Assembly (NCBI RefSeq): GCF_026107645.2
Contig: NZ_JAPCHV010000012.1
Location: 79,042-143,041, forward strand
DNA: 64,000 bases
DNA from: Flavobacterium sp. MFBS3-15
GTDB taxonomy: Bacteria; Bacteroidota; Bacteroidia; Flavobacteriales; Flavobacteriaceae
Direction of reading: 5' to 3'
Part shown: in pieces, positions 18,142-27,064 of the stretch
How the letters are laid out: each line of letters starts with the position of its first letter
How positions within the stretch are numbered: position 1 is the stretch's first letter
Program-made: the position numbers and the translations under genes
The notes under the pieces: generated by a model
Databases searched by the model: none
What the model saw: only the letters and a program-made list of their open reading frames with translations
Told to the model about the DNA's origin: nothing

Positions 18142-18153
18142 GTCATTTTAGTT

Positions 18154-19572
18154 TTAGTTGAACGTCCGTGGCCCCAAAAAGTTAGTAGTCTCGGTATCTA
18201 AGCGTTTATCCCCGTTGTACACTTCCAGGGTAATTTTCGTTTTGTCTCCCTTAAGCCAGACGGGATTTATCTCTACAAACAATGTCCCTGAAGCGATCCC
18301 CTCCCTTGGCACTTTAAACCTTGGCGCGCCTACTGGTTTTACGATGCCCTTAGGGCTGGACAGTACAAAGTGTACATCGTTAAAATCTCTTGTGGTTTTA
18401 TTGATTACCTTATATGTAAACACATTGCTTATATTCCCGCCTTTATGTTCAAAAAGCTGTCCCGGAAGGCGTAGAACAGTTGCCTCAACATCGTTACGTA
18501 AAAAGAGCATCCCTGAAAAGACACCTGTCAATATGAGCAGTACCGCTGCATAGCCCTTCATCCGCGTGGTAAAAACGAACTTTTCCTTTTTGGTTATTTC
18601 ATCCTCACTTGCATAGCGTATCAATCCCTGCGGAAAGCCTACCTTATCCATAATGGTATTACACTCATCAATACAAGCGGTGCAGTTGGTGCACTCAAGC
18701 TGGGTTCCGTTGCGTATATCGATTCCCATTGGGCAAACGCTCACACAAAGCTTGCAGTCGATACAATCTCCCTTGCCCGAAAGTATCCGGTCTTCATTCT
18801 TAATTATCCTGCCGCGGCCGTTTTCAGCTTCGCCACGCACATGGTCGTAGGCAACTACAATCGTTTTATTATCAAGGAGTGCGCCCTGCAGCCTACCGTA
18901 AGGGCAGGCGATGATGCATACCTGCTCCCTAAACCAAATATATATGAAATAAAAAACTCCTGTAAATATCAGCAGGGCAATCAGGGTACCCATGTTATCG
19001 GCAGGACCTTCCTCAACCATTTCGATCAGCTCATCACTGCCGGTGAGATAGGCCAGGAACACATTGGCAATGACAAAAGAGATGACAAAAAACACAAACC
19101 ACTTGAGGCCCTTCTTACGGATTTTCTCCTGGTTCCACTCCTGCTTATCGAGTTTTATCTGCGCATTCCTGTCACCTTCAATCCAGTATTCTATCCGGCG
19201 GAATACCATTTCCATGAAGATTGTCTGGGGGCATATCCACCCACAAAAGATTCGCCCGAACGCGACTGTGAAAAGTGCCACAAACACGACCCCAATGATC
19301 ATTGAAATAACAAAAAGGTGAAAATCCTGTGGCCAGAAAGGAAAACCGAAAATATTAAACTTACGCTCTAATACATTGAACATAAGGAACTGGTTACCAT
19401 TAATTTTAACAAATGGCGCCGCTATCAAAAAAGCCAATAAGAACCACGAAACAGTTTTCCTGTACTCATACAGTTTTCCCTGTGGCTTTTTAGGATACAC
19501 CCATGCCCTTTTTCCTTCTTCATCTACTGTTCCGAGACGGTCCCGAAACTCCTCATCATGCAAATCGTCCAT
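18154..19572 (-). CDS. ccoG: Cytochrome c oxidase accessory protein CcoG (polyferredoxin)
   Basis: The 472-residue membrane protein has an N-terminal FRDRLGTVDEEGKRAWVYPKKP, several membrane helices, and the NapH/CcoG-type GRIFCGWICPQTIFMEMVFRRIE. It carries two 4Fe-4S ferredoxin motifs (CIDCKLCVSVCP and CTNCTACIDEC). A C-terminal Ig-like domain is present (VEINPVWLKGDKTKITLEVYNG). CcoG is a copper reductase/assembly factor for cbb3 oxidase. It lies between ccoP (6 bp) and ccoH (12 bp), so it is co-transcribed. Confidence 0.95.
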   Translation of the reverse strand: MDDLHDEEFRDRLGTVDEEGKRAWVYPKKPQGKLYEYRKTVSWFLLAFLIAAPFVKINGNQFLMFNVLERKFNIFGFPFWPQDFHLFVISMIIGVVFVALFTVAFGRIFCGWICPQTIFMEMVFRRIEYWIEGDRNAQIKLDKQEWNQEKIRKKGLKWFVFFVISFVIANVFLAYLTGSDELIEMVEEGPADNMGTLIALLIFTGVFYFIYIWFREQVCIIACPYGRLQGALLDNKTIVVAYDHVRGEAENGRGRIIKNEDRILSGKGDCIDCKLCVSVCPMGIDIRNGTQLECTNCTACIDECNTIMDKVGFPQGLIRYASEDEITKKEKFVFTTRMKGYAAVLLILTGVFSGMLFLRNDVEATVLRLPGQLFEHKGGNISNVFTYKVINKTTRDFNDVHFVLSSPKGIVKPVGAPRFKVPREGIASGTLFVEINPVWLKGDKTKITLEVYNGDKRLDTETTNFLGPRTFN

Positions 19573-19578
19573 GTAATA

Positions 19579-20493
19579 TTATTTACTGTTAGCCGCCACT
19601 TCAGGTGCTTTTGTAGTCTCGTCTTTCCAGACTTCACCATCCGGGGCTTTAGGATCTTTAGGGTTTGAGCCCTGTAGCGAAATTACATAGCTTGCCACCT
19701 TTTGTATCTCCGATGGCTTTAGTGTCCCTTTCCACGGCACCATACCCTTACCGTCGCGCCCACCTTCGGTTATGGTGTGGAAGACATTTTTGATACCTCC
19801 GCCCAAAATCCAGTGTTCGTCCGTTAGGTTTGGCCCTATAGCGCCACCGGCATCTGCCCTGTGGCATGCGGCACAGTTGGTTTCAAATATCTTTTTCCCT
19901 TCTGCAAGTTCCCCTGCATCAGTCAGTAAGGTTACAGTATTGGCATCAATCAGGTCTTTAGCGGTCTTCCTGTATTCCTCAACGGCAATGCGCGCCTCTT
20001 CCATTTCAGTGTCAAATTCTGCTTTTTGGTCGTCACCGTCCATAATGTGGAAACGTACCAGGTATACCGCAGCAAACAAGATGGTTACATAAAAGAGCTT
20101 TACCCACCACGGAGGCAACACATTGTCCAGCTCGTGTATGCCGTCGTAATCGTGGTTCATAAGTACAGTACCCTCTTCTTCTATTGACTTGCCTTTTATA
20201 AAGAACCCTCTAAGTTTTATAAACCACGCACTCTGCGTGAAGTCAGTTTCATCGGCTGCGGCCAGTCTTGCTTTCTGCTCCTCGTTCATAAGGGCATTGG
20301 TTACCTTATCAACTGCAGCCACCATAATTTCAATGGCTATCAGTATGAAAACGACTATGAAAAGGAATAGCGAAACTTCGGGATATTTAATAAATGCCGG
20401 CCTGTCGCCTGAATCGATGAAAAACTCAAGTGCTGCAAAAATTATTGCAAATATCAGTGGTGCCCTTACATAAACAGGAAAATACTTTTTCAT
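19579..20493 (-). CDS. ccoP: cbb3 oxidase subunit III (CcoP), mono-haem form
   Basis: The 304-residue protein has two N-terminal hydrophobic segments (LIFAIIFAALEFFI and LFLFIVVFILIAIEIMVAA). A charged loop follows, then a third helix after LPPWWVKLFYVTILFAAVYLV. A single cytochrome c domain is at the C-terminus, with CAACH at about residues 206-210 and a Met ligand candidate in GKGMVPWKG. The PPWW motif is characteristic of CcoP. Proteobacterial CcoP has two CxxCH sites; only one is present here, so this is a mono-haem variant with an extra N-terminal membrane region. It lies 11 bp after ccoQ in the operon. Confidence 0.93.
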   Translation of the reverse strand: MKKYFPVYVRAPLIFAIIFAALEFFIDSGDRPAFIKYPEVSLFLFIVVFILIAIEIMVAAVDKVTNALMNEEQKARLAAADETDFTQSAWFIKLRGFFIKGKSIEEEGTVLMNHDYDGIHELDNVLPPWWVKLFYVTILFAAVYLVRFHIMDGDDQKAEFDTEMEEARIAVEEYRKTAKDLIDANTVTLLTDAGELAEGKKIFETNCAACHRADAGGAIGPNLTDEHWILGGGIKNVFHTITEGGRDGKGMVPWKGTLKPSEIQKVASYVISLQGSNPKDPKAPDGEVWKDETTKAPEVAANSK

Positions 20494-20504
20494 ATGGCTT
20501 TGTT

Positions 20505-20693
20505 TTAAATTGTATTATTTTCATCCTCTCCCGAAAAAGGAAGGTTACTCAGTTCCTCAATTTTATCTTTCTTGTATGTGTAGACCCACGTGTACAATCC
20601 CACAAAAAAAATGAAGAATATAAGCAGCGAAATGATAGGGTAAATCTCAATCCCTGCAATGGATTCCAGATTGTGCTTTACAAACTTTAGCAT
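20505..20693 (-). CDS. ccoQ: Small cbb3 oxidase subunit CcoQ-like
   Basis: The 62-residue protein has one central membrane helix (PIISLLIFFIFFVGLYTWVY) and a charged C-terminus (KKDKIEELSNLPFSGED). It sits between ccoNO and ccoP, 6 bp and 11 bp away. Length, topology and position match CcoQ, which stabilises the oxidase complex. Sequence alone would not identify it. Confidence 0.85.
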   Translation of the reverse strand: MLKFVKHNLESIAGIEIYPIISLLIFFIFFVGLYTWVYTYKKDKIEELSNLPFSGEDENNTI

Positions 20694-20699
20694 GGCTTA

Positions 20700-22892
20700 T
20701 TATTTTGAAGGTTTGTTTTCTTTAATCTTTATATCTGTACCAAGGCGCTGCAGGTACGCTATCAGGGCCACAATTTCGCGGTCTTTCATAGGAACAAACT
20801 CCTCACCCCTTGCCTGTGAAGCTTTTCGGCTTTCCTCGTAGCTCTTTACAAAGTCGGGATCCGCATGCAGGCTTTTCTCGATTTTGGACGCCTGCTCGCT
20901 AATGCTGGCTTTCGCATTGGCAATATCCTTTTTGCTGTAAGGAACTCCAAGTTGCCCCATCACTTCCATCTTTTTCTCAATGTCGGAATAATCCATTTTT
21001 TTGTTATCAAAGAGCCACTTATAGGCAGGCATGATTGAGCCTTCGGAAGTGCTTTGCGGATCCCACATGTGGTTAAAATGCCAGTTGTCGCTGTACTTGC
21101 CCCCTACCCTCATCAGATCCGGGCCGGTGCGCTTTGACCCCCACAGGAACGGATGGTCGTACACATATTCACCCGATTTGGAATACTCGCCATAACGCTC
21201 CACCTCACTTCTGAAAGGCCTGATCATCTGTGAATGGCAGCCTACACAACCCTCACGGATGTAAAGGTCACGCCCTTCAAGCTCCAATGGCGTATATGGT
21301 TTTACAGTAGAAATTGTAGGTATGTTGGACTTTACCATTATAGTCGGAACAATCTGTATAACTCCTCCTATCAGTACAGCAATGGTGGCAAGTATTGCAA
21401 GTTGTATCGGCTTTCTTTCAAGCCATGGGTGGAATTTTTCACCCTTAAGCCTTTTGCTGCTTATTTTTTGCAGTTCAGGCGCTTCGGCAAGCTCGTCCTC
21501 GATTTTCTGGCCCTGCCTTACAGTCATTATGATATTATACACAAGTACAAGCAATCCTATCACGAAAAGCGTTCCGCCTATCGCCCTCATCCAGTACATT
21601 GGCATGATTTGCTTCACCGTTTCAAGGAAGTTGCCGTATTTCAATGTTCCGTCAGGATTAAACTCCTTCCACATAGAAGCCTGGGTAAAACCGGCAACAT
21701 ACATAGGCAATGAATACATGATGATACCCAGCGTACCGATCCAGAAGTGGAAATTGGCCAGCTTAACAGAGTATAGCGAAGTCTTAGTCATGCGCGGTAT
21801 GAGCCAGTAGATCATACCGAAGGTAAGGAACCCGTTCCAAGCCAGTGCACCGACGTGCACGTGTGCAACGATCCAGTCGGTAAAGTGGGCAATGGCGTTT
21901 ACATTCTTAAGCGAAAGCATCGGCCCTTCGAACGTCGCCATGCCATAGCCGGTAATGGCAACCACAAAAAATTTGAGTACCGGGCTTGTGCGCACTTTAT
22001 CCCACGCGCCGCGCAATGTCAGCAATCCGTTGATCATGCCACCCCATGATGGCGCGATAAGCATGATGGAAAATACCACGCCCAGGTTTTGCGCCCAGTC
22101 GGGCAACGCTGAATACAGCAGGTGGTGCGGCCCGGCCCAGATGTAGATGAATATGAGCGACCAAAAGTGGATGATGGATAGCTTATAAGAATACACAGGA
22201 CGGTTAGCGGCCTTCGGTACAAAATAGTACATCAGTCCCAGGAATGGCGTGGTCAGGAAAAAAGCCACCGCGTTATGACCGTACCACCATTGTACCAGCG
22301 CATCCTGAACGCCTGCATAGGCTGAATAGCTTTTCATGCCACTTACAGGCAGGGCAAGGCTGTTAAAAATGTGAAGTATTGCTACAGTTATGAATGTGGC
22401 CAGGTAAAACCAGATAGCAACGTACATATGGCGTTCCCGCCTTTTGATGATGGTGCCAATCATGTTGATGCCAAACACCACCCATATCAGTGCAATGGCA
22501 ATGTCTATGGGCCACTCGAGCTCGGCATATTCTTTAGAAGAGGTATAACCCAACGGGAGCGATATGGCTGCGGCGACAATGATGAGCTGCCAGCCCCAAA
22601 AGTGAATGTTGCTCAGTGCGTTGCTAAACATCCTTGTTTTAAGAAGTCGCTGCATTGAATAATAAATACCCGCAAACATAGCATTTCCCACAAAGGCGAA
22701 AATAACCGCATTGGTATGCAGCGGCCTCAGCCTTCCGTAACTTAGCCAGGAAACACCGTCGGTAAGGTTGGGGAACAGGTACATCGAGGCTATCAGCAGC
22801 CCCACGAGCATTCCCACTACCCCGAATACAATCGTAGCGTAAAGGAACTTTTTTACTATCTTATTGTCGTAATAAAATTGTTGCATTTCCAT
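20700..22892 (-). CDS. ccoN: Fused cbb3 oxidase subunits I and II (CcoN-CcoO)
   Basis: The 730-residue protein is a fusion. Residues 1 to about 480 are CcoN, with about 12 helices and haem/copper ligands in RPLHTNAVIFAFVGNAMFAG, WYGHNAVAFFLTTPFLGLMYY, HFWSLIFIYIWAGPHHLLY and VAHVHVGALAWNGFL. After one more helix, the part from about residue 520 is CcoO, a mono-haem cytochrome c with CVGCH near residue 548 and the CcoO-specific SQMIRPFRSEVERYG and GPDLMRVGGKYS. This fusion is the common form in Bacteroidota. It reduces O2 at low concentration and pumps protons. ccoS ends 2 bp upstream and ccoQ starts 6 bp downstream. Confidence 0.96.
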   Translation of the reverse strand: MEMQQFYYDNKIVKKFLYATIVFGVVGMLVGLLIASMYLFPNLTDGVSWLSYGRLRPLHTNAVIFAFVGNAMFAGIYYSMQRLLKTRMFSNALSNIHFWGWQLIIVAAAISLPLGYTSSKEYAELEWPIDIAIALIWVVFGINMIGTIIKRRERHMYVAIWFYLATFITVAILHIFNSLALPVSGMKSYSAYAGVQDALVQWWYGHNAVAFFLTTPFLGLMYYFVPKAANRPVYSYKLSIIHFWSLIFIYIWAGPHHLLYSALPDWAQNLGVVFSIMLIAPSWGGMINGLLTLRGAWDKVRTSPVLKFFVVAITGYGMATFEGPMLSLKNVNAIAHFTDWIVAHVHVGALAWNGFLTFGMIYWLIPRMTKTSLYSVKLANFHFWIGTLGIIMYSLPMYVAGFTQASMWKEFNPDGTLKYGNFLETVKQIMPMYWMRAIGGTLFVIGLLVLVYNIIMTVRQGQKIEDELAEAPELQKISSKRLKGEKFHPWLERKPIQLAILATIAVLIGGVIQIVPTIMVKSNIPTISTVKPYTPLELEGRDLYIREGCVGCHSQMIRPFRSEVERYGEYSKSGEYVYDHPFLWGSKRTGPDLMRVGGKYSDNWHFNHMWDPQSTSEGSIMPAYKWLFDNKKMDYSDIEKKMEVMGQLGVPYSKKDIANAKASISEQASKIEKSLHADPDFVKSYEESRKASQARGEEFVPMKDREIVALIAYLQRLGTDIKIKENKPSK

Positions 22893-22894
22893 GA

Positions 22895-23077
22895 TCAGGC
22901 GTTATTTTGATTTTGTGGTTTGTTTTCTTCCTTCTTTATCTCGTCGTCAAATAATACCCTGACAGAAGGGGTATAACTGTCGTCAAATTGCCCCTGCTTC
23001 ACTGCCTTTATGAAGGCATAAAGAAAAAGGACCGCGACAATAATACTGATGGTGATCAATAAATAGATTACGCTCAT
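22895..23077 (-). CDS. ccoS: cbb3 oxidase maturation protein CcoS
   Basis: The 60-residue protein has one N-terminal membrane helix (VIYLLITISIIVAVLFLYAF) followed by FIKAVKQGQFDDSYTPSVRVLFDD. The QFDD-x-RVLFDD pattern is diagnostic of CcoS. CcoS is needed to insert cofactors into CcoN. Here it is the first gene of the ccoS-NO-Q-P-G-H transcription unit, directly behind operator D, and 2 bp from ccoNO. Confidence 0.95.
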   Translation of the reverse strand: MSVIYLLITISIIVAVLFLYAFIKAVKQGQFDDSYTPSVRVLFDDEIKKEENKPQNQNNA

Positions 23078-23097
23078 GGTTCTTAAATTTATGTTAA

Positions 23098-23140
23098 CAA
23101 AATTAGTTGAGGCACGGTTCTTAAAATATGACGATGGTCA
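23098..23140 (-). promoter_or_regulatory. FNR-like operator D plus -7 box for the cco operon
   Basis: On the minus strand the perfect palindrome TGAC-catc-GTCA runs 23140-23129. A perfect -7 box TAATTTTG starts at 23105, 35 bp downstream, and the ccoS start is at 23077. It lies after the ccoI stop, so the oxidase operon has its own promoter. Confidence 0.8.
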
Positions 23141-23161
23141 TGTTTACTGTTTTTTTTACAA

Positions 23162-25534
23162 TTATTTTCTGCGTGCATAATAATTACTCATTACCGTCAC
23201 AAAACTGATGATGGTAATTGTGCTCAGCGGCATGATGATCGCGGCTGTGAGCGGCATAAGCCTTCCTGTAACGGCGAAAGACAACCCCACCACATTGTAC
23301 AGCAGCGACAGTACAAAACTCATCCGGATGGTGTTGATAGTCCGTTTGGAAAGCTGCATGAAATATCCCAGTTTTCGGAATTCTCCCGCATCGAATATGC
23401 CATCACAGGCAGGCGAGAACACATTGACATTTTCAGAGATGGCGATTCCGACATTGCTTTGTGCCAGAGCACCGGCATCGTTAAGCCCGTCGCCAATCAT
23501 CATTACGTTACTGCCTTTCATTTGGAGATTTTCAATAAAAGCCAGCTTCTGCTCCGGTTTTTGGTTAAAATGAAATTCAGTCCCCAGAGGGAGCAGCTGT
23601 TCCAGCACATGCCTCTCGCCGGCATTGTCGCCTGATAGTATTTTAAGTGAATAATTCTTCTGCAATTCGGCAAAAAGCCCCTTCAGGCCTTCGCGATATT
23701 GATTATCAAAAACATACTTGCCCATGTAGTTGCGGTTAATGGCAATGTGCACGTTGGTCTGCATCAGGTTATCCTCCTCGTAGCCTACAAATGCCGCCGA
23801 CCCGATTTTAATATGAATACCATCAATTACCCCACTAATCCCTTTTCCGGTTACTTCCTCAAAATCATCTACCGGGAGCGCGCGCGTCATAGGCAGCGCA
23901 TCATACAGCATCCTGCTCAAGGGGTGGTTCGAGCCGCGCAGTACATTCCTTATGTACATCAGCTGCTTGTCGTCAGGAGCGGTACCCTCAAAATAGATTT
24001 CCGACTTTTTATTGGTGGTTATGGTTCCTGTCTTATCAAAAACTATGGTATCAATCTTTGCCATCTGCTCTATCACGGTGGCATTTTTAAGATAGAGTTT
24101 GCGGTTGCCCATTATCCGGAGCACGTTGCCCAACGTAAATGGGGCGCTCAAAGCCAATGCGCATGGGCACGCCACTATAAGCACGGCAGTAAACACATTG
24201 AAGGCAGTTTGCGTATCAATAAAAATCCATATGCCGAAAGAAACAACTGCTATCAATAGCAATAATGGAGTAAAATATCGGCTGATGGTATCGGTCATGG
24301 TCTTGTAATCCCTGTCGCCCTTTCGGGAAAACACGTCATTGCTCCACAACTGTGTAAGGTAGCTTTGCGATACCGACCGCAGCACTTCCATTTCGACCAC
24401 AGGGCCAATCTGCTTACCTCCTGCATATATCTTGTCACCGGAATGCTTGGTTACGGGAACCGATTCACCTGTTACAAAGCTGTAGTCTATCAGGGTGCTC
24501 TCGCTCATCAGTATCCCGTCTACAGGAATGAGCTCGTTGTTGCGTATCAGTAGCCTGTCACCTGGCTGCACATCATATACAGGTATTGATACTTCGCCCC
24601 TGTCGGCCACTAACTTAGTTACCGCTATAGGAAAATAGGATTTGAAATCACGTTCGAAAGAAAGGAAATTATACGTTTTTTGCTGGAAAAGTTTTCCTAA
24701 AAGCATAAAGAACACCAGCCCCGTAAGGCTGTCGAAAAAGCCCTGCCCGTAGCCAAAGATGATGTCGACAGTACTGCGAACAAACATCACCACGATACCC
24801 AATGCGATGGGTACTTCGATATTTAACATGCCCGCCCTGACACTTTTCCATGCCGATATGTAATATCCGCTTGCCGAGTAGAGGAACGACGGTAATGCCA
24901 ATGTAAATACAAGCCAACGGAAAAAGCCGCGGTAATTGTCCAGCCAGTACTCCTCCATTTCAAAATATTCGGGAAATGACAGCAGCATGATGTTTCCAAA
25001 GCAAAAGAACGCGACGCCCAGCTTATAGATAAGGTCGCGGCTCACACTTTTAGGCTTATTGTCATAATTGTCGAGGCTGATATAAGGCTCATAGCCAATG
25101 GAGTTGAGCATATATACAATTTCCTTAAGCGTAGTGGCCGATGGGTCAAAGATGATGCGCACCCTTTTTTCATGGAAATTGACCTGCGAGCTGCTTACGG
25201 CCTTGTTGAGTTTATTAAGGTTTTCCAATATCCAAATACAGGAGCTGCAATGGATGTGCGGAATGTAGAGGCTAATAATATGTAAATTGTCCTCTTCAAA
25301 TTCCAAAAGCCTTTTAACGATGTCCTCATTGTCAAGAAAGTCATACTTGCCACTGATTTCCTGTGGTGTTGATCCCGGCGACCGCTCAAAGCTGTAATAA
25401 TCCGTAAGCCCGTTGAGGCTGAAAATTTCATATACGGTCTTACAGCCGTTGCAGCAAAAAGATTTCTCATCAAAAATGATCTCCTCTTTCTTTACAACGT
25501 CCAGTCCGCAATGAAAACATTTTTGCGTGTCCAT
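23162..25534 (-). CDS. ccoI: Copper-transporting P-type ATPase CcoI/FixI
   Basis: The 790-residue P1B ATPase has a Cys-rich N-terminus (CFHCGLDV, FCCNGCKTVYEIF) typical of FixI. An HMA domain carries HCSSC near residue 96. The actuator motif is TGESVPV, the membrane metal site is CPC in VACPCALALSAP near residue 454, and the phosphorylation motif DKTGTIT is near 498. The hinge is MIGDGLNDAGAL. CcoI exports Cu toward the periplasm to supply the cbb3 active site. It has its own promoter with operator E and is read toward the ccoS operon. The N-terminal Cys region plus genomic context favours FixI over a detoxification CopA. Confidence 0.95.
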   Translation of the reverse strand: MDTQKCFHCGLDVVKKEEIIFDEKSFCCNGCKTVYEIFSLNGLTDYYSFERSPGSTPQEISGKYDFLDNEDIVKRLLEFEEDNLHIISLYIPHIHCSSCIWILENLNKLNKAVSSSQVNFHEKRVRIIFDPSATTLKEIVYMLNSIGYEPYISLDNYDNKPKSVSRDLIYKLGVAFFCFGNIMLLSFPEYFEMEEYWLDNYRGFFRWLVFTLALPSFLYSASGYYISAWKSVRAGMLNIEVPIALGIVVMFVRSTVDIIFGYGQGFFDSLTGLVFFMLLGKLFQQKTYNFLSFERDFKSYFPIAVTKLVADRGEVSIPVYDVQPGDRLLIRNNELIPVDGILMSESTLIDYSFVTGESVPVTKHSGDKIYAGGKQIGPVVEMEVLRSVSQSYLTQLWSNDVFSRKGDRDYKTMTDTISRYFTPLLLLIAVVSFGIWIFIDTQTAFNVFTAVLIVACPCALALSAPFTLGNVLRIMGNRKLYLKNATVIEQMAKIDTIVFDKTGTITTNKKSEIYFEGTAPDDKQLMYIRNVLRGSNHPLSRMLYDALPMTRALPVDDFEEVTGKGISGVIDGIHIKIGSAAFVGYEEDNLMQTNVHIAINRNYMGKYVFDNQYREGLKGLFAELQKNYSLKILSGDNAGERHVLEQLLPLGTEFHFNQKPEQKLAFIENLQMKGSNVMMIGDGLNDAGALAQSNVGIAISENVNVFSPACDGIFDAGEFRKLGYFMQLSKRTINTIRMSFVLSLLYNVVGLSFAVTGRLMPLTAAIIMPLSTITIISFVTVMSNYYARRK

Positions 25535-25557
25535 TATTTGCTCATTTTACCTGTGGG

Positions 25558-25600
25558 CAAAATTGGCTCCTATGCCCAGAAAGGGAAATGACATGCATCA
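25558..25600 (-). promoter_or_regulatory. FNR-like operator E plus -7-like box for ccoI
   Basis: On the minus strand TGAT-gcat-GTCA runs 25600-25589, and CAATTTTG (one mismatch to TAnnTTTG) starts at 25565, 35 bp away. The ccoI ATG is at 25534. It is paired with the divergent operator F. Confidence 0.72.
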
Positions 25601-25630
25601 TTAAGGCTGTGCATGTTTAGATGTTAAAAG

Positions 25631-25673
25631 TGACAAAAGTCATATTTACTACAATCGGGCAGACGTAATTTTA
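25631..25673 (+). promoter_or_regulatory. FNR-like operator F plus -7-like box for the CoA-transferase gene
   Basis: The perfect palindrome TGAC-aaaa-GTCA is at 25631-25642. TAATTTTA (one mismatch) at 25666-25673 has the same 35-bp phase. The gene start is 18 bp further on at 25691. Confidence 0.72.
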
Positions 25674-25690
25674 CACCAAAATTTAACCTC

Positions 25691-26962
25691 ATGACCCGAT
25701 ATACCACAGCAGAAGAAGCCGTAAAAATCGTACAGTCCAACCAAAGGGTATATGTACAGGCCGCGGCAGCGACGCCTTACTTCCTTACCAAAGCACTGAG
25801 TGAAAGGGCCTCAGAGCTGCGCAATGTAGAACTTTGCCATCTTCATACCGAAGGCGAAGCGCATTATGCCAATCCTGAACTGGCCGACAGTTTCCATGTG
25901 AATTCCTTTTTCATTGGCAAGAATGTGCGCCACACGCTGGCAGCAGGCAACGGATCTTACACCCCAGTGTTCCTAAGCGAATTGCCAAACCTGTTCCGGC
26001 GTAAGATTATTGCCCTTGACGCGGCGTTCATCCATGTATCGCCCCCTGATGCCCATGGTTACTGCTCACTTGGCGTATCGGTAGAGGCAACGCTTGCCGC
26101 TATACAAAATGCAAAAACTGTAGTAGCGCAGGTCAACCCGCAAATGCCCAGGACCTTTGGCGACGGCATCATTCATGTTTCGCAAATTGATTATCTGGTG
26201 GAAGTCGATACTCCGGTGTTTTCGCACGGGCAAGGCGCTATTTCCGAAACCGAAAACAGGATCGGGCAGTATGTCGCCTCCCTCATTGATGACCGGAGCA
26301 CGTTACAAATGGGTATCGGTTCCATACCGAATGCCGCGTTGTCGAACCTCAAAAACCACAAAGACCTTGGCCTGCATACCGAAATGTTCTCCGATGGCGT
26401 TATCGACCTCATCGAGAAGGGTGTCATCAACTGCAAATACAAAGGGGTGATAAAGGGAAGGGCGCTTGCCACGTTTCTCATAGGCTCGCAAAGACTGTAT
26501 GATTTCGTAAACGATAACCCATTCGTCGAAATGCGCGAATCGTCATTTGTAAACGATACCGCACAGATACGCCGCAACCCGAAAATGGTGGCCATTAATT
26601 CGGCTATCGAGGTAGATGTGACCGGGCAGGTGTGCGCCGACTCGATTGGCATGAAAATGTATTCCGGTGTGGGTGGCCAGATGGACTTCATCAGGGGTGC
26701 CTCACTAAGCGAAGGCGGAAAGGCTATAATTGCGCTACCTTCAGTAACCAAAAACGGGGCCAGCAGGATTGTGCCTTTCCTTAAACAGGGAGCAGGAGTG
26801 GTGACTACTCGTGCCCATGCACAGTATATCATTACCGAATATGGCATTGCCGACCTTTACGGAAAAACACTCAAGCAGCGAAACAAGGCCCTGATTGAGA
26901 TTGCGCACCCTGACCATAGGGAAGCCATTGAAAAAAGCTTTCATGAAGGAGCCGCCTGCTGA
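25691..26962 (+). CDS. Acetyl-CoA hydrolase/CoA-transferase (Cat1 / 4-hydroxybutyrate CoA-transferase family)
   Basis: This cytoplasmic class I CoA-transferase has 423 residues, the usual length. Motifs are DAAFIHVSPPDAHGYCSLGVSVEA, QMGIGSIPNAALSNL, the catalytic Glu231 in GLHTEMFSDGV, and YIITEYGIADLYGKTLKQR. Members move CoA between acetyl-CoA and other acids or hydrolyse acetyl-CoA. Here it would release acetate and conserve CoA or ATP when respiration is limited. It is divergent from ccoI and preceded by operator F, so it belongs to the same low-oxygen regulon. The exact acceptor acid cannot be read from sequence. It is a single gene: the next gene, transcribed toward it, ends 102 bp away. 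Confidence 0.85.
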   Translation: MTRYTTAEEAVKIVQSNQRVYVQAAAATPYFLTKALSERASELRNVELCHLHTEGEAHYANPELADSFHVNSFFIGKNVRHTLAAGNGSYTPVFLSELPNLFRRKIIALDAAFIHVSPPDAHGYCSLGVSVEATLAAIQNAKTVVAQVNPQMPRTFGDGIIHVSQIDYLVEVDTPVFSHGQGAISETENRIGQYVASLIDDRSTLQMGIGSIPNAALSNLKNHKDLGLHTEMFSDGVIDLIEKGVINCKYKGVIKGRALATFLIGSQRLYDFVNDNPFVEMRESSFVNDTAQIRRNPKMVAINSAIEVDVTGQVCADSIGMKMYSGVGGQMDFIRGASLSEGGKAIIALPSVTKNGASRIVPFLKQGAGVVTTRAHAQYIITEYGIADLYGKTLKQRNKALIEIAHPDHREAIEKSFHEGAAC

Positions 26963-27064
26963 CAACACTACCCTACGTTGCTAAAACAAAGCCGCACCTG
27001 TAATAGGCGCGGCTTGCCAACATAAATACTAAACCTAAACTTAAATAAAACTATATTTTTACGG

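Noticed and set aside
19579..20493. Second haem c site in CcoP
   Set aside because: Only one CxxCH is present in the translated protein; no other Cys pair with His was found.
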